Shown here: one piece after another, positions 1 through 8,341 of the stretch
Position numbering within the stretch: position 1 is the first letter of the stretch
Layout: every line of letters begins with the position of its first letter
From: Gimesia sp.
Lineage (GTDB): Bacteria; Planctomycetota; Planctomycetia; Planctomycetales; Planctomycetaceae
Reading direction: 5' to 3'
DNA: 64,000 bases
Assembly (NCBI RefSeq): GCF_040219335.1
Contig: NZ_JAVJSQ010000012.1
Coordinates: 124,001 to 188,000 of the forward strand
Position numbers and translations under genes: made by a program
Notes under the pieces: generated by a model
The model's database searches: none
What the model was told of the DNA's origin: nothing
Seen by the model: only the letters and a program-made list of their open reading frames with translations

Positions 1-1
1 C

Positions 2-259
2 AGTTTCTTTGTCTGCAGCAGTGCAGGGGATTCTTATGATCGCAATTATACAGAGAAGCTCTTTTCGCAACTGACCTCGGCTGCGAATTCCAAGGGTAGA
101 ATGTACAAGGAATCTTACCCCGGAAAGTTGAGGGGTACTGATATGCTGGGGCGACGACTGGGGCTTGAAGTCGATATCCTCAAGTTCCTGGATGCCCATC
201 TGAAGAAGCTTCCCGGTGACTGGTCAGATCGTCGTCCCCGGTATGACCGCGATGAGTAG
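2..259 (+). CDS. C-terminal part of an unrecognised protein
   Basis: An open frame runs in from the left window edge and stops at a TAG at 257-259, giving 85 residues of a C-terminus. It is rich in charged residues and ends with RPRYDRDE. The segment contains GTDMLGRRLGLE followed by an amphipathic stretch LKFLDAHLKKLPGDW, vaguely like the last helices of alpha/beta hydrolases, but this is too short to assign. A strong intrinsic terminator lies about 75 bases downstream, which supports this being the real end of a plus-strand transcript. Confidence 0.6.
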   Translation, partial: SFFVCSSAGDSYDRNYTEKLFSQLTSAANSKGRMYKESYPGKLRGTDMLGRRLGLEVDILKFLDAHLKKLPGDWSDRRPRYDRDE

Positions 260-334
260 AGCTTGAGCAGAAATGCAGGTCGAAGACGAAATCTCCGACC
301 TTAATTTCTGGTTCAGCCAGATAAAGATATTCCC

Positions 335-364
335 AGGCTGCCTGTATTCAGGCAGCCTTTTTTT
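335..364 (+). terminator. Rho-independent terminator
   Basis: A perfect 10-bp stem (335-344 with 349-358) closes a TATT loop and is followed by six T. It ends the plus-strand gene stopping at 259. The stem also contains the last codons and stop of the convergent minus-strand gene that ends at 348. Confidence 0.85.
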
Positions 365-1271
365 GTGGGATTGCAAGGACGTCTGATTTCTCTGTTTCCG
401 AATCTTCGTCCAGTGAGCTGAGTGCGATTCGCTCTGAGAGCAGTGCCATCTCGGCTCGAATCGCTTCCATTTCGTGCTCTTTTTCGATGAGCAGTTCTTC
501 CAGCCGGGCGATCCGCTTTTCCGGGTTGCGATGCAGGAACCGGTTCACGATTTCCAGTATCAGCAGTGCCCGGTAGAGCTTCATCACCAGGCTTTTCAGG
601 CGGAAGATCCGTGCAGAGCGTGCAAGTTGCTGAAGTCGCAGCAGTTTACTGGTGGTCGTGAAAAATCGCAGAAACGCGACCATGGGCAGGCAGATGACTG
701 CCAAGTCGATCCAGTGTTTACGGCAATATTCCAGTCTTTTCTGCTCGATGGAAATCATGATAATGAATTCCAGCGTGAAGGCGAACCAGATGAAACCGGT
801 GGCGATCGCGGTCAGGTCGGCCAGCATGGGGTTGGCCTGGATCTGTTCCGACCAGTAGTGTTCGGCGGCAAACAGAGGTAAGACGAGCAGCGCGATCAAC
901 AGCATGGGGGCGGAAAACGTTTTGCGAACCCGTTTGCAGAACTGTTTATCGACTTCGCTCCAGGCGAGAAGCGGAAACCAGATCGCACGTCCGCTCATCT
1001 GGTCGCGGGCTGTAATGCGGAGAGGAGGAATCAGGCAGTAGAGCAGATTCAGTTTCCAGCGGGGACTTCCCAGTGCGAGATGCACCATGGCTTCAATCAC
1101 GAAGCAGGGATAGAGCAGGAACAGGCTCCACTCGCAGATTAAGAGTGGGATTCCCTCTGATTCGAGATTCTTCAGGTGTAGAAAGCCGGCGAAAAAGGCC
1201 AGGAACAGAATTGAAACCGTAAACATGGGAGCGGTTGCAAACTGATCGACTTTTTTGGTGTACCGGTTCAT
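348..1271 (-). CDS. Membrane protein with voltage-sensor-like helix and C-terminal coiled coil
   Basis: This 307-residue protein has about six hydrophobic segments, the first at residues 15-33, then 40-65, 120-135, 150-175 and 185-205. Residues about 208-232 carry regularly spaced Arg and Lys (KLLRLQQLARSARIFRLK), like the S4 voltage sensor of ion-transport (Kv/Nav superfamily) proteins. Residues about 245-285 form a heptad-rich acidic coiled coil. No selectivity-filter motif such as TxGYG or a clear S5-pore-S6 unit is visible after S4, so it resembles a voltage-sensor module with a coiled coil, as in Hv1-like proteins, more than a full channel. That comparison is inference. The gene is transcribed alone and convergent with the gene on its left; the last codons AAG GCT GCC TGA form half of the neighbour's terminator stem. 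Confidence 0.75.
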   Translation of the reverse strand: MNRYTKKVDQFATAPMFTVSILFLAFFAGFLHLKNLESEGIPLLICEWSLFLLYPCFVIEAMVHLALGSPRWKLNLLYCLIPPLRITARDQMSGRAIWFPLLAWSEVDKQFCKRVRKTFSAPMLLIALLVLPLFAAEHYWSEQIQANPMLADLTAIATGFIWFAFTLEFIIMISIEQKRLEYCRKHWIDLAVICLPMVAFLRFFTTTSKLLRLQQLARSARIFRLKSLVMKLYRALLILEIVNRFLHRNPEKRIARLEELLIEKEHEMEAIRAEMALLSERIALSSLDEDSETEKSDVLAIPQKKAA

Positions 1272-1755
1272 CGTGTAAATCGCTCTGACAGATAGAACAA
1301 TGGCTGGTGAATTTCGTGAGGGGAAGCGGCTTTATATTGGATATCGGCAGAAGCGCCTATTCAGAATAATCCGAACAGGCCTCATCCTGATTTGAAGTGC
1401 AAAATCAAAATGATAACATTCGATTCAAGTTTCAGTTCGAATATATACTGGTCAGGTAGATTAGATTGCATCTGATGCCGTTAAAGTTTGCGCAGTTGAA
1501 GAATGGATCTGGTGTATCAGTCTGATTTGTAGATGTGGTATCGTAAATGTTACATTATGGGATGGCCATGTGTTGCGGAAATGATATTTTACTTTCGTGG
1601 TTAAAAGTTGTAAGTGTCTGTTTTTATTGTTGATATGTGTGTAATGCTCTGTTGTGTTTATCTGAATGGCACGGCGAATGCATTAGTGAAAAGTTACCAC
1701 GAGGTGGTTTAAATGACATCAGTTTAATGACTTTCACGAATGTGGAGAAATCGCA
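1272..1755. other. Intergenic region between divergent genes
   Basis: This 484-base gap separates the divergent genes at 348-1271 and 1756-2310. It is AT-rich, especially 1400-1700, as expected for promoters in both directions. I see no convincing -35/-10 pair, tRNA or ORF. A GGAG-type ribosome-binding site lies at about 1744-1747 just before the ATG at 1756. Confidence 0.5.
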
Positions 1756-2310
1756 ATGAAACGTTTATTTCCAACGCTTGCAGTTTGCCTGGCAGCCATG
1801 GTTATGGTCTCTGAAAAATCTGAAGCAGCCGAGTTCAGCAACACCAGTCTGACTCAGCCGGTCCAGACCGCTTACAATCCTTCTCAGCCGGGCAGTGGTG
1901 TGGTCGATGTTCTGACTTTTCCGTTCCGAGCTCTGTCAGCACCGTTCCAGTCACAGTCGCGCGGGGTGGCGTATCAGCCCTACTACGGTTCCGCCAACTA
2001 TGGTAGCACCAACTGTACTAACGGCCGCTGCTACACAGGCTCAGGTTACAGCAGCTCCTGTACGACCGGTAACTGTCCTACCGGAAGCTGTGCGACTGGG
2101 AACTGTGGAACTGGTTTTAGCAACTGCCCCGGTGGAAACTGTGGGATTTCACAGTATCGTTATCCTGTGCAGAGTTACCCCAGCTACAACACCCCCAGCT
2201 GGAATACCCGTCCTCAGTACCAGACCTACCGTCCGGTAGCTCAGCCCGTCTATCGTAGTGCGGTACCTGTGTCGACCAATTCCATCCGAAATGATCCGTT
2301 TTTCCCTTAA
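1756..2310 (+). CDS. Secreted protein with pentad cysteine repeats
   Basis: This 184-residue protein starts with a Sec-type signal peptide (residues 1-24, cleavage likely after SEA). The centre, residues 87-129, contains eight cysteines at 87, 92, 102, 107, 112, 117, 124 and 129. They form C-x4-C steps with the consensus C-x-T-G-N/S. The rest is rich in Tyr, Ser, Pro and Gln and has low complexity. Such a layout suggests a disulfide-stabilised or metal-binding surface/cell-wall protein; the function is not recognised. A GGAG ribosome-binding site precedes the ATG and a 14-bp terminator follows, so it is a single-gene transcript, probably well expressed. The family is unknown to me and may be restricted to planctomycetes. 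Confidence 0.8.
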   Translation: MKRLFPTLAVCLAAMVMVSEKSEAAEFSNTSLTQPVQTAYNPSQPGSGVVDVLTFPFRALSAPFQSQSRGVAYQPYYGSANYGSTNCTNGRCYTGSGYSSSCTTGNCPTGSCATGNCGTGFSNCPGGNCGISQYRYPVQSYPSYNTPSWNTRPQYQTYRPVAQPVYRSAVPVSTNSIRNDPFFP

Positions 2311-2374
2311 GCGGCCGGCGTGATTGATACAAACCAGGTTCCTAACTACAGGATAGACAATGTGGTTAAGTAAA

Positions 2375-2414
2375 AACTGAGCTGCGGGGTATTCCCGCAG
2401 CTCAGTTCTCTTTT
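2375..2414 (+). terminator. Rho-independent terminator of the cysteine-repeat gene
   Basis: A perfect 14-bp stem (2375-2388 with 2394-2407) with a GTATT loop is followed by CTCTTTT. It lies 65 bases after the stop codon at 2310. Confidence 0.85.
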
Positions 2415-2415
2415 G

Positions 2416-2821
2416 TGAAACAGGTTTCGCTGAAAATATTCTGGGGAAACCTGTTTTGACTGTTAAAATGACTGCAACTGACAAACAATTTATATGTAAA
2501 CTGAGTATTAATGGAACAGGAGATAAAACATCTGTTATTTCGAAGTTAATCTGCAGATGTGATGGATTCCACGGTTCACCGCAGGAATTGCAAAAAGGGA
2601 TGATCATTCTCCGGAATGACGTCGAAAGTATATTAAGTGAAGATATTCTGGTTAGGTATTTCAGCAGGGACTCGTATTCACAATCTGGTTTCTGCTGTTA
2701 AGATAGAGATAAATAACTGTGTTGGACTGAGAGCAACAATTGCTGTTCTGGCGCTTGGGAAAGCAATTCAAAGTTTTCAGACATCGGAATCAACACAGTG
2801 CAAGTGAGGATCAGGTAATAA
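2416..2821. other. Intergenic region upstream of glgX
   Basis: About 400 bases between the terminator and glgX. An 81-codon TTG-start frame at 2456-2701 is present but lacks a ribosome-binding site and family features. The region is AT-rich and probably holds the glgX promoter, which I cannot place with confidence. Confidence 0.4.
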
Positions 2822-4918
2822 ATGGGTCGCGAATTGGTACACTCACTCAGTTCCCCAATACATTCGATGCATACATTTTCCTACGGAGCAATTCCGCAGG
2901 ATAACGGGGTTCTGTTTTCTGTCTATAGCCGTTCAGCCACTGCCATGTGGCTGCTGTTGTACAATCATGTCGATGACACGGAGCCCTCCGAAGTCATCCG
3001 CTTCAATCAGGAATATGGGCGACTGGGAGATATCTGGACTGCGTTCATTTCCGGAATCGGTCCGGGTCAGCTGTATCACTTCCAGGCCGACGGTCCTTAT
3101 CAGCCGGAAATCGGACAGCGCTTTGATAAGCGGGCTCGTCTGATTGATCCTTACGCTAAGGCGCTGGCCGGTAATTTCCAGCCTTCACCCGACGGTATTG
3201 TGCGACCTCCGAAATGTGTGGTCGTCGATGATCAGTTCGACTGGCAGGGAGACCGTCATGTACGGCACCATCTGGCGGACACGGTCGTGTATGAAATGCA
3301 CGTTCGCGGCTTCACCAATTCAGACAGCAGTGAAGTCGACCATCCCGGGACATACCTGGGTGTGATTGAGAAAATTCCTTACCTGATTGATCTTGGCGTG
3401 ACGGCCGTCGAACTGATGCCGATCCACGAATTCCCGATGAATGAAGCTGACGGCACTTTCACCGATCATCAGAACTACTGGGGCTACGAGACACTGGCCT
3501 TCTTTGCACCGCACCGAGGGTACGCCACCAGTCGAGAACCGGGCGCGCAGGTGCGTGAGTTCAAGGAGATGGTGCGGGCACTGCACGAGGCGGGGATCGA
3601 GGTCATTCTGGACGTGGTATTTAATCATACTGCGGAAGGAAATGAGAACGGCCCGACTCTGTCTTTCCGCGGACTGGAAAACCAGGTGTATTACCATCTG
3701 GAGCAGGGCGGAAAGTACTACTCTAACTACTCCGGTTGTGGAAACGCGATCAACGGGAATCACCCGGTTGTCCGCGAGATGATCTTCCACTGCCTGCGTC
3801 ACTGGACCTGTAATTATCACATTGATGGCTTCCGATTCGACCTCGCTTCCATTCTAAGCCGTGACCGCAGCGGGCATCTGGTTCCGAATCCCCCGTTGGT
3901 TGAGGCGATTGCCGAAGATCCGCTACTGGCAGATACCAAGCTGATCGCAGAAGCCTGGGACGCCGCTGGCGCCTACCAGGTCGGATCGTTCTCGCATATC
4001 CGCTGGGCGGAGTGGAATGGCCGTTATCGTGATGACATCCGACGCTTCTGGCGGGGCGATGTGCCTTCACTGGGCGACTATGCGACCCGTATCTCCGGAT
4101 CGAGCGATCTGTATCAGAAAACAGGACGCGAGCCGTTCCATGGCGTGAACTTCATCACAGCGCACGACGGTTTCACACTGAATGACCTGGTGAGCTACGA
4201 GCATAAGCACAACTATGCGAACCGCGAAGATAATCGTGATGGTGAAAACAACAACATCAGCATGAATTTCGGCGTGGAAGGTCCCACGGATGATCCTGCG
4301 ATCAATGCGATGCGGGAACGTCAGATCAAAAACTTCCTCGCGACTCTCTTTCTGAGTCAGGGCGTGCCCATGCTGCTTTCCGGCGATGAATGTCGTCGAA
4401 CACAGCGGGGGAATAACAACACTTACTGCCAGGATAACGAAATTTCCTGGTTCGACTGGTCACTGGTCGACAAGCATCGTGGCCTGTATCGTTTCTGTAA
4501 GGAGTTGATCCACTTCCGTCTGAATGAGCCTACGCTCCGCCAGCGGAACTTCCTGACCGGTCAATCCGATGGTGTAGAGAAGCTGCCGGATGTCAGCTGG
4601 TACAACGTCATGGGAGAGCCGGTCAATTGGGAACACGACAGGAATTGCCTGATGTGTATTCTGGGGGCTAAGCACTCCTCACGACGCATCAAGGATGGCT
4701 CGGATCTGATGATCATGGTCAATACATCGCCCGATCCTCAGGCATTTGAGCTGCCGGATGGTATCAAGCCAAAGGCCTGGAGTCTGGTCATCGACACTTC
4801 GGCCCGGTCTCCACTGGATATCTTCCCGAAGCGGGACGGAACAACGCTCTTCCCGCGAGTGGCCGTACTGCCGCCTCGCTCGCTGAAGTGCTATACGCGT
4901 AAAGTGGGACGCAGGTAA
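2822..4918 (+). CDS. glgX: Glycogen debranching enzyme GlgX (isoamylase type)
   Basis: This GH13 enzyme hydrolyses alpha-1,6 branch points of glycogen limit dextrins. The 698 residues fit the family (about 660-720). An N-terminal CBM48-like beta domain (about 15-120) precedes the TIM barrel. The barrel shows DVVFNHTAEG (264-273), the nucleophile Asp340 in GFRFDLAS, the acid/base Glu377 in LIAEAWD and Asp449 in TAHDG. All catalytic residues are present, so it should be active. The ATG at 2822 is used; a second in-frame ATG at residue 16 would still leave the CBM48 intact. No other glycogen gene (glgA, glgB, glgC, glgP) is in the window. The gene converges on uppP with a 20-base gap. Confidence 0.93.
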   Translation: MGRELVHSLSSPIHSMHTFSYGAIPQDNGVLFSVYSRSATAMWLLLYNHVDDTEPSEVIRFNQEYGRLGDIWTAFISGIGPGQLYHFQADGPYQPEIGQRFDKRARLIDPYAKALAGNFQPSPDGIVRPPKCVVVDDQFDWQGDRHVRHHLADTVVYEMHVRGFTNSDSSEVDHPGTYLGVIEKIPYLIDLGVTAVELMPIHEFPMNEADGTFTDHQNYWGYETLAFFAPHRGYATSREPGAQVREFKEMVRALHEAGIEVILDVVFNHTAEGNENGPTLSFRGLENQVYYHLEQGGKYYSNYSGCGNAINGNHPVVREMIFHCLRHWTCNYHIDGFRFDLASILSRDRSGHLVPNPPLVEAIAEDPLLADTKLIAEAWDAAGAYQVGSFSHIRWAEWNGRYRDDIRRFWRGDVPSLGDYATRISGSSDLYQKTGREPFHGVNFITAHDGFTLNDLVSYEHKHNYANREDNRDGENNNISMNFGVEGPTDDPAINAMRERQIKNFLATLFLSQGVPMLLSGDECRRTQRGNNNTYCQDNEISWFDWSLVDKHRGLYRFCKELIHFRLNEPTLRQRNFLTGQSDGVEKLPDVSWYNVMGEPVNWEHDRNCLMCILGAKHSSRRIKDGSDLMIMVNTSPDPQAFELPDGIKPKAWSLVIDTSARSPLDIFPKRDGTTLFPRVAVLPPRSLKCYTRKVGRR

Positions 4919-4938
4919 GAATCTCAAGCTCCGCCTGA

Positions 4939-5712
4939 CTACTGTTGCATGAGCTGGATAATCACAATGATGATTCCCAGCGGGATGCACCAGTAGGCGA
5001 AGTAGTGCAGCTTGCCTTTCTCCAGCCAGCGTACGAGCAGCCAGAGAGCGACGATTCCGACCACTGCTGAAATGACGGCCCCTGCAGCCAGCAGGCTCAG
5101 GGGAGTGGTCAGGTCCTTTTTGGAGATAATCTCTGCAGTTTCCAGGATAGTTGCTCCCGAAATGGCCGGGATCGCCAGCAGGAAAGAAAAGGTTGCCGCC
5201 GACTGTCGCGACAGTCCCATCAGCAGCCCAGCCACAATGGTGCTGCCGCTGCGTGAGATCCCGGGAAGTATCGCAAACGCCTGTGCGAAACCGATCAGCA
5301 GCGCCTGTTTGTAGGTGATCTCGGTGTAGCTCTTATCGGTCTGTGGGATGCGGGGAATCATCAATAGAAACAGGCCAGTGATGGGCAGCATGCAGCCCGC
5401 GAGCAGTGAGCTTTCCAGATAATGCTCGGCGAATTTTTTCGCGGCCAGGCCAATTACCACGACCGGCAGCGTGCCAACGATCAGCAGTGGGATGACGCGC
5501 ATGTCCTGGCTGAGCAGTCGAAAGATCGTCCGTCGGTAGAAAATCAGAATCGACAGTAGCGTGCCTGCGTGCAGGACGATATTTACGTCGGTCTGGTCTG
5601 ACTGGATTTCCAGAAAGCTTTCAACGATGACCAGGTGTCCAGATGAGCTGACGGGCAGGAATTCGGTGATTCCCTGAATGATCGACAGCAGGAACATTTT
5701 CAACCAGGTCAT
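4939..5712 (-). CDS. uppP: Undecaprenyl-diphosphatase UppP/BacA
   Basis: This integral membrane enzyme dephosphorylates undecaprenyl pyrophosphate to recycle the lipid carrier for peptidoglycan and other envelope glycans. The 257 residues match the family (about 260-280). The two signature motifs are present: QGITEFLPVSSSGHL at residues 14-28 and PGISRSGSTI in the middle of the protein, which supply the catalytic Glu, Ser and Arg. About eight hydrophobic helices are visible. With MurA and RodA elsewhere in the window it supports a working peptidoglycan cycle. The name BacA reflects the bacitracin resistance seen on overexpression in other bacteria. Confidence 0.93.
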   Translation of the reverse strand: MTWLKMFLLSIIQGITEFLPVSSSGHLVIVESFLEIQSDQTDVNIVLHAGTLLSILIFYRRTIFRLLSQDMRVIPLLIVGTLPVVVIGLAAKKFAEHYLESSLLAGCMLPITGLFLLMIPRIPQTDKSYTEITYKQALLIGFAQAFAILPGISRSGSTIVAGLLMGLSRQSAATFSFLLAIPAISGATILETAEIISKKDLTTPLSLLAAGAVISAVVGIVALWLLVRWLEKGKLHYFAYWCIPLGIIIVIIQLMQQ

Positions 5713-6048
5713 GAGGGTGTCTTTTCCATCGAGTAAGAGGTTGGGGTAGTGCAGGCAGCGTATTGGAACCGATTTACGTTGTTTTATCCAAGACCAATCT
5801 ACGACGAGAAATCGTCCGTAGTGGCGAGGGGGTAAGTCTTTTATCTGGTGAATCTTAGGGGGTTATAGTGGAAGGCAGTGTAAGTAGGAATCTCTAGAAA
5901 GAGTCAAAAAAACTCTATAACCGGGAATCGGAATCTTGTCAATTTGAGTCGACTTTAACGGTTGAACCGGTTAGTTCGACCCGCTATTGTGGTCGACTAT
6001 TGTAAATGACGTTTCGAAATGACTCTTTTCAAATTGTAACGGATCACA
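5713..6048. other. Divergent promoter region uppP / thioredoxin-like gene
   Basis: This 336-base gap separates uppP from the thioredoxin-like gene. It contains an AGAGT/ACTCT inverted repeat (5900-5904 and 5912-5916) around an A-run, the palindrome AACCGGTT at 5965-5972, and two copies of GTCGACT at 5948-5954 and 5992-5998. These could be regulator sites, but no consensus promoter is clear. Confidence 0.35.
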
Positions 6049-6450
6049 ATGAATACGCTTATTCCAGCAACAATGGTGCTGTCGCTTTCTCTGGCACCAA
6101 TGCAGGCCGTGGAAGTGCCTGCCATTCCTGAAAACGTAGTCAAGTTATTTCAAGTGGAAGAAGATGTTTCCAATCATCAGATTCTTCTGTTTACTGCCAG
6201 CTGGTGTCCAGCCTGTGTGCAGATGAAGAATAACGAATTTCCCGCACTGCGAGACAAGAACTGGGAAATCGGCGAAAGTCAATCCAGCCACATTCGCGTG
6301 ATTGACGTGGATCAACATCCGGGACTCACGGATAAGTATAACGTGCAGTCACTACCCACACTCATTCTGGTTGTCGATGGCAAAGAAGTCAGCCGCTCCG
6401 GTTCACTGAATGCCTACAGCATCGCTGAGATGTTCTACAATCGCAAATAA
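6049..6450 (+). CDS. Exported thioredoxin-fold protein with WCPAC active site
   Basis: This 133-residue protein has a hydrophobic N-terminus (residues 3-20) ending APMQA, a likely signal peptide or anchor. The thioredoxin motif FTASWCPACVQMK places the redox cysteines at 53 and 56, and the cis-proline motif SLPTLILV follows. It should act as a thiol-disulfide oxidoreductase outside the cytoplasm, for example in cytochrome maturation or disulfide repair. The substrate cannot be told. It is shorter than TlpA/ResA proteins because it lacks their extra insert. It ends two bases before the convergent GTPase gene, so the two transcripts must overlap. Confidence 0.8.
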   Translation: MNTLIPATMVLSLSLAPMQAVEVPAIPENVVKLFQVEEDVSNHQILLFTASWCPACVQMKNNEFPALRDKNWEIGESQSSHIRVIDVDQHPGLTDKYNVQSLPTLILVVDGKEVSRSGSLNAYSIAEMFYNRK

Positions 6451-6452
6451 GC

Positions 6453-8297
6453 TCACTGTGAGCTGAGGTGTGACGCTCCTGAGCCGGCTTTTCCGGTCGG
6501 CTCATTTACTTTCCAGGAACCCAGGATTCGGGAAGAAGCGATTTCCGTCCGCAGGTGATGGACCTCGCCCCCCATGCGTACCAGGGAGTGCTGCAGGCTG
6601 TGAACCTGGCGGCATTCCTGCTCGAGATGTGGAAACAGACCGTGCGATAGTTTCGCCTGGGCGAGCTGATCCGAAAGCTGGTTGATTTCCTGTTCCAGCC
6701 CGCGTTTGAGTTTGCGCGTGAACATCATCACCAGGAATCCGGTCCAGATCAGGAAAATGACGCCCGCGGTCACGTAGAAATCAATGGGCAGAATCCGGGA
6801 CTCATTGAAAAAGGAATCCATGAAGAAGTTCCTGCCGATGCGGACCAGGGCATAAATCACGAAGGTCAGAAACAGGCTTTCGTAAACCAGTCGCGTGAAC
6901 CATCCCGAATTCTTGCGCGCCAGTTTACCGATGATACCATCGATCTTCGTGCCGGCATCACTGAGAAATTCTTCTTCGACATGGGCGGCTTCGGTCTGCA
7001 GTCGTTCCAGCGAGTCGGTCAACTGCGGCTGGTTCTCGAGGCCGGCTGCCTGGGTGTAGCCGTCAATCAGCAATTGTGATTCACGTAAAGTATTGTCATC
7101 CAGACCAAAGGAGCCGATGCGTTTCAGTCGATCTTCGGCGGCCTGTTCTTTGTGACGATCCCCGAGCCAGCGTGCTCCCTGCAGAGCGCCAATCAGCGCG
7201 ACCTGAGCTGAGTTACGGGCGCGGAACAGGCTGGCGGATGCGATCAGATTTCCCAAGCCGTTATAAAGCCGGAGCATCATTGCAAAGGGACTCGCCCCCC
7301 AGGAATCAGAAATGCTGGAGAGCAGTCTGCGTTCCCAGAGATTGCGGCTGATCAGGAGCTCCGAGCGAAGTTCCTGCGACATCTGGGTTGTGAGCGTCAC
7401 GTGCTGCTGTTTTAAAAACGATTCCAGTTCGCGGATTTCGGGGAGGCTCTGCTCAAACTTCTGCGCACAGTGATCGATGGCATGTTGAATCAGTTCCAGC
7501 AGATTGGCGCGACGAACCTGCAGGCGTTCGGACTTGCCGAGTTGTGTACTGAGAATATTCTGCAGGCTGGCAAATTCCGGATCGATGGGCCGGTCTGCGA
7601 GCTGGTCTTCCAGGGCTCGAACCGAATCGACAAAGTAGATTTCAGGAACTTCAAACTGTTGCGAGAGCTGCTCGCGCCAGTCGTCACGGATATCCTCGTC
7701 CAGGCCAGCGTGGGTCTGGACGAAAATCAGGCGACGTCCGACAGCTGCCTCGCGCAACTCGTCCGAAACGCGTGCAGAACGATATTTCTGCTGCGTCGAT
7801 GCATACAGCAGGATATCGCAGAGCGGAATGATATGCTGTAGCCGTGTGAGATTGTTTTCTCCTTCGCTTTCTTCTGAAGTGTCTGGGTCCGGGCAATCAA
7901 TCAAAATGATGTTTCGCAATTGATCCAGGGGTTTCTGTTCCACCTGAAACTGGCTCAGATCGAGCCCCAGCCGGTCCAGGTCGGTGTCGGGGTGTGCAAT
8001 CAGCACCGGTTGAGTGGTGGTGGGACGCTGTCGGCCAGAGGTTGTGCAGTAAGAGCCGACCAGTGCGTTGACCAGACTGCTTTTCCCGGTTCCGGTCCCG
8101 CCAAATGTGGCAATTACCAGCGGGGATTCCAGTCGGACCCGCAGCATGTCCAGACGGGGCAGTAGCTGCTGGATAACGGCCTGACACTGCTGTGCCGTCC
8201 TCCAGCCGGTGGACTTCTGGCTCCAGTTCGTGAGTTGCTGGATCAATCCATCCACGGCTGCCAGCATTTCTATCTGTGCAATTTCCGACGTAGGCAT
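6453..8297 (-). CDS. Dynamin-like membrane GTPase A
   Basis: This 614-residue P-loop GTPase has G1 motif GGTGTGKS at residues 66-73 and G3 DCPDPD at 134-139. The G4 position reads VQTHAGLDED (193-202), not the canonical N/TKxD. A shared family motif STQQKYRSARV lies at 167-177. A long helical region (270-460) is followed by two hydrophobic segments at about 471-487 and 507-527, then another coiled coil. This is the layout of bacterial dynamin-like or IMAP-like membrane-remodelling GTPases. It lies 44 bases downstream of GTPase B in the same orientation and is surely in one operon with it. The cellular role (membrane fission/fusion, septation, ribosome-linked) is unknown. The assignment to the dynamin superfamily is inferred from layout, not sequence identity. 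Confidence 0.75.
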   Translation of the reverse strand: MPTSEIAQIEMLAAVDGLIQQLTNWSQKSTGWRTAQQCQAVIQQLLPRLDMLRVRLESPLVIATFGGTGTGKSSLVNALVGSYCTTSGRQRPTTTQPVLIAHPDTDLDRLGLDLSQFQVEQKPLDQLRNIILIDCPDPDTSEESEGENNLTRLQHIIPLCDILLYASTQQKYRSARVSDELREAAVGRRLIFVQTHAGLDEDIRDDWREQLSQQFEVPEIYFVDSVRALEDQLADRPIDPEFASLQNILSTQLGKSERLQVRRANLLELIQHAIDHCAQKFEQSLPEIRELESFLKQQHVTLTTQMSQELRSELLISRNLWERRLLSSISDSWGASPFAMMLRLYNGLGNLIASASLFRARNSAQVALIGALQGARWLGDRHKEQAAEDRLKRIGSFGLDDNTLRESQLLIDGYTQAAGLENQPQLTDSLERLQTEAAHVEEEFLSDAGTKIDGIIGKLARKNSGWFTRLVYESLFLTFVIYALVRIGRNFFMDSFFNESRILPIDFYVTAGVIFLIWTGFLVMMFTRKLKRGLEQEINQLSDQLAQAKLSHGLFPHLEQECRQVHSLQHSLVRMGGEVHHLRTEIASSRILGSWKVNEPTGKAGSGASHLSSQ

Positions 8298-8341
8298 AAG
8301 TCACGAAGTCCTGTGTCAAATTCACTTTCACGAGGTCAGGG

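Noticed and set aside
2456..2701. 81-codon open frame before glgX
   Set aside because: It starts with TTG, lacks a ribosome-binding site and shows no recognisable protein features; likely chance in an AT-rich gap.
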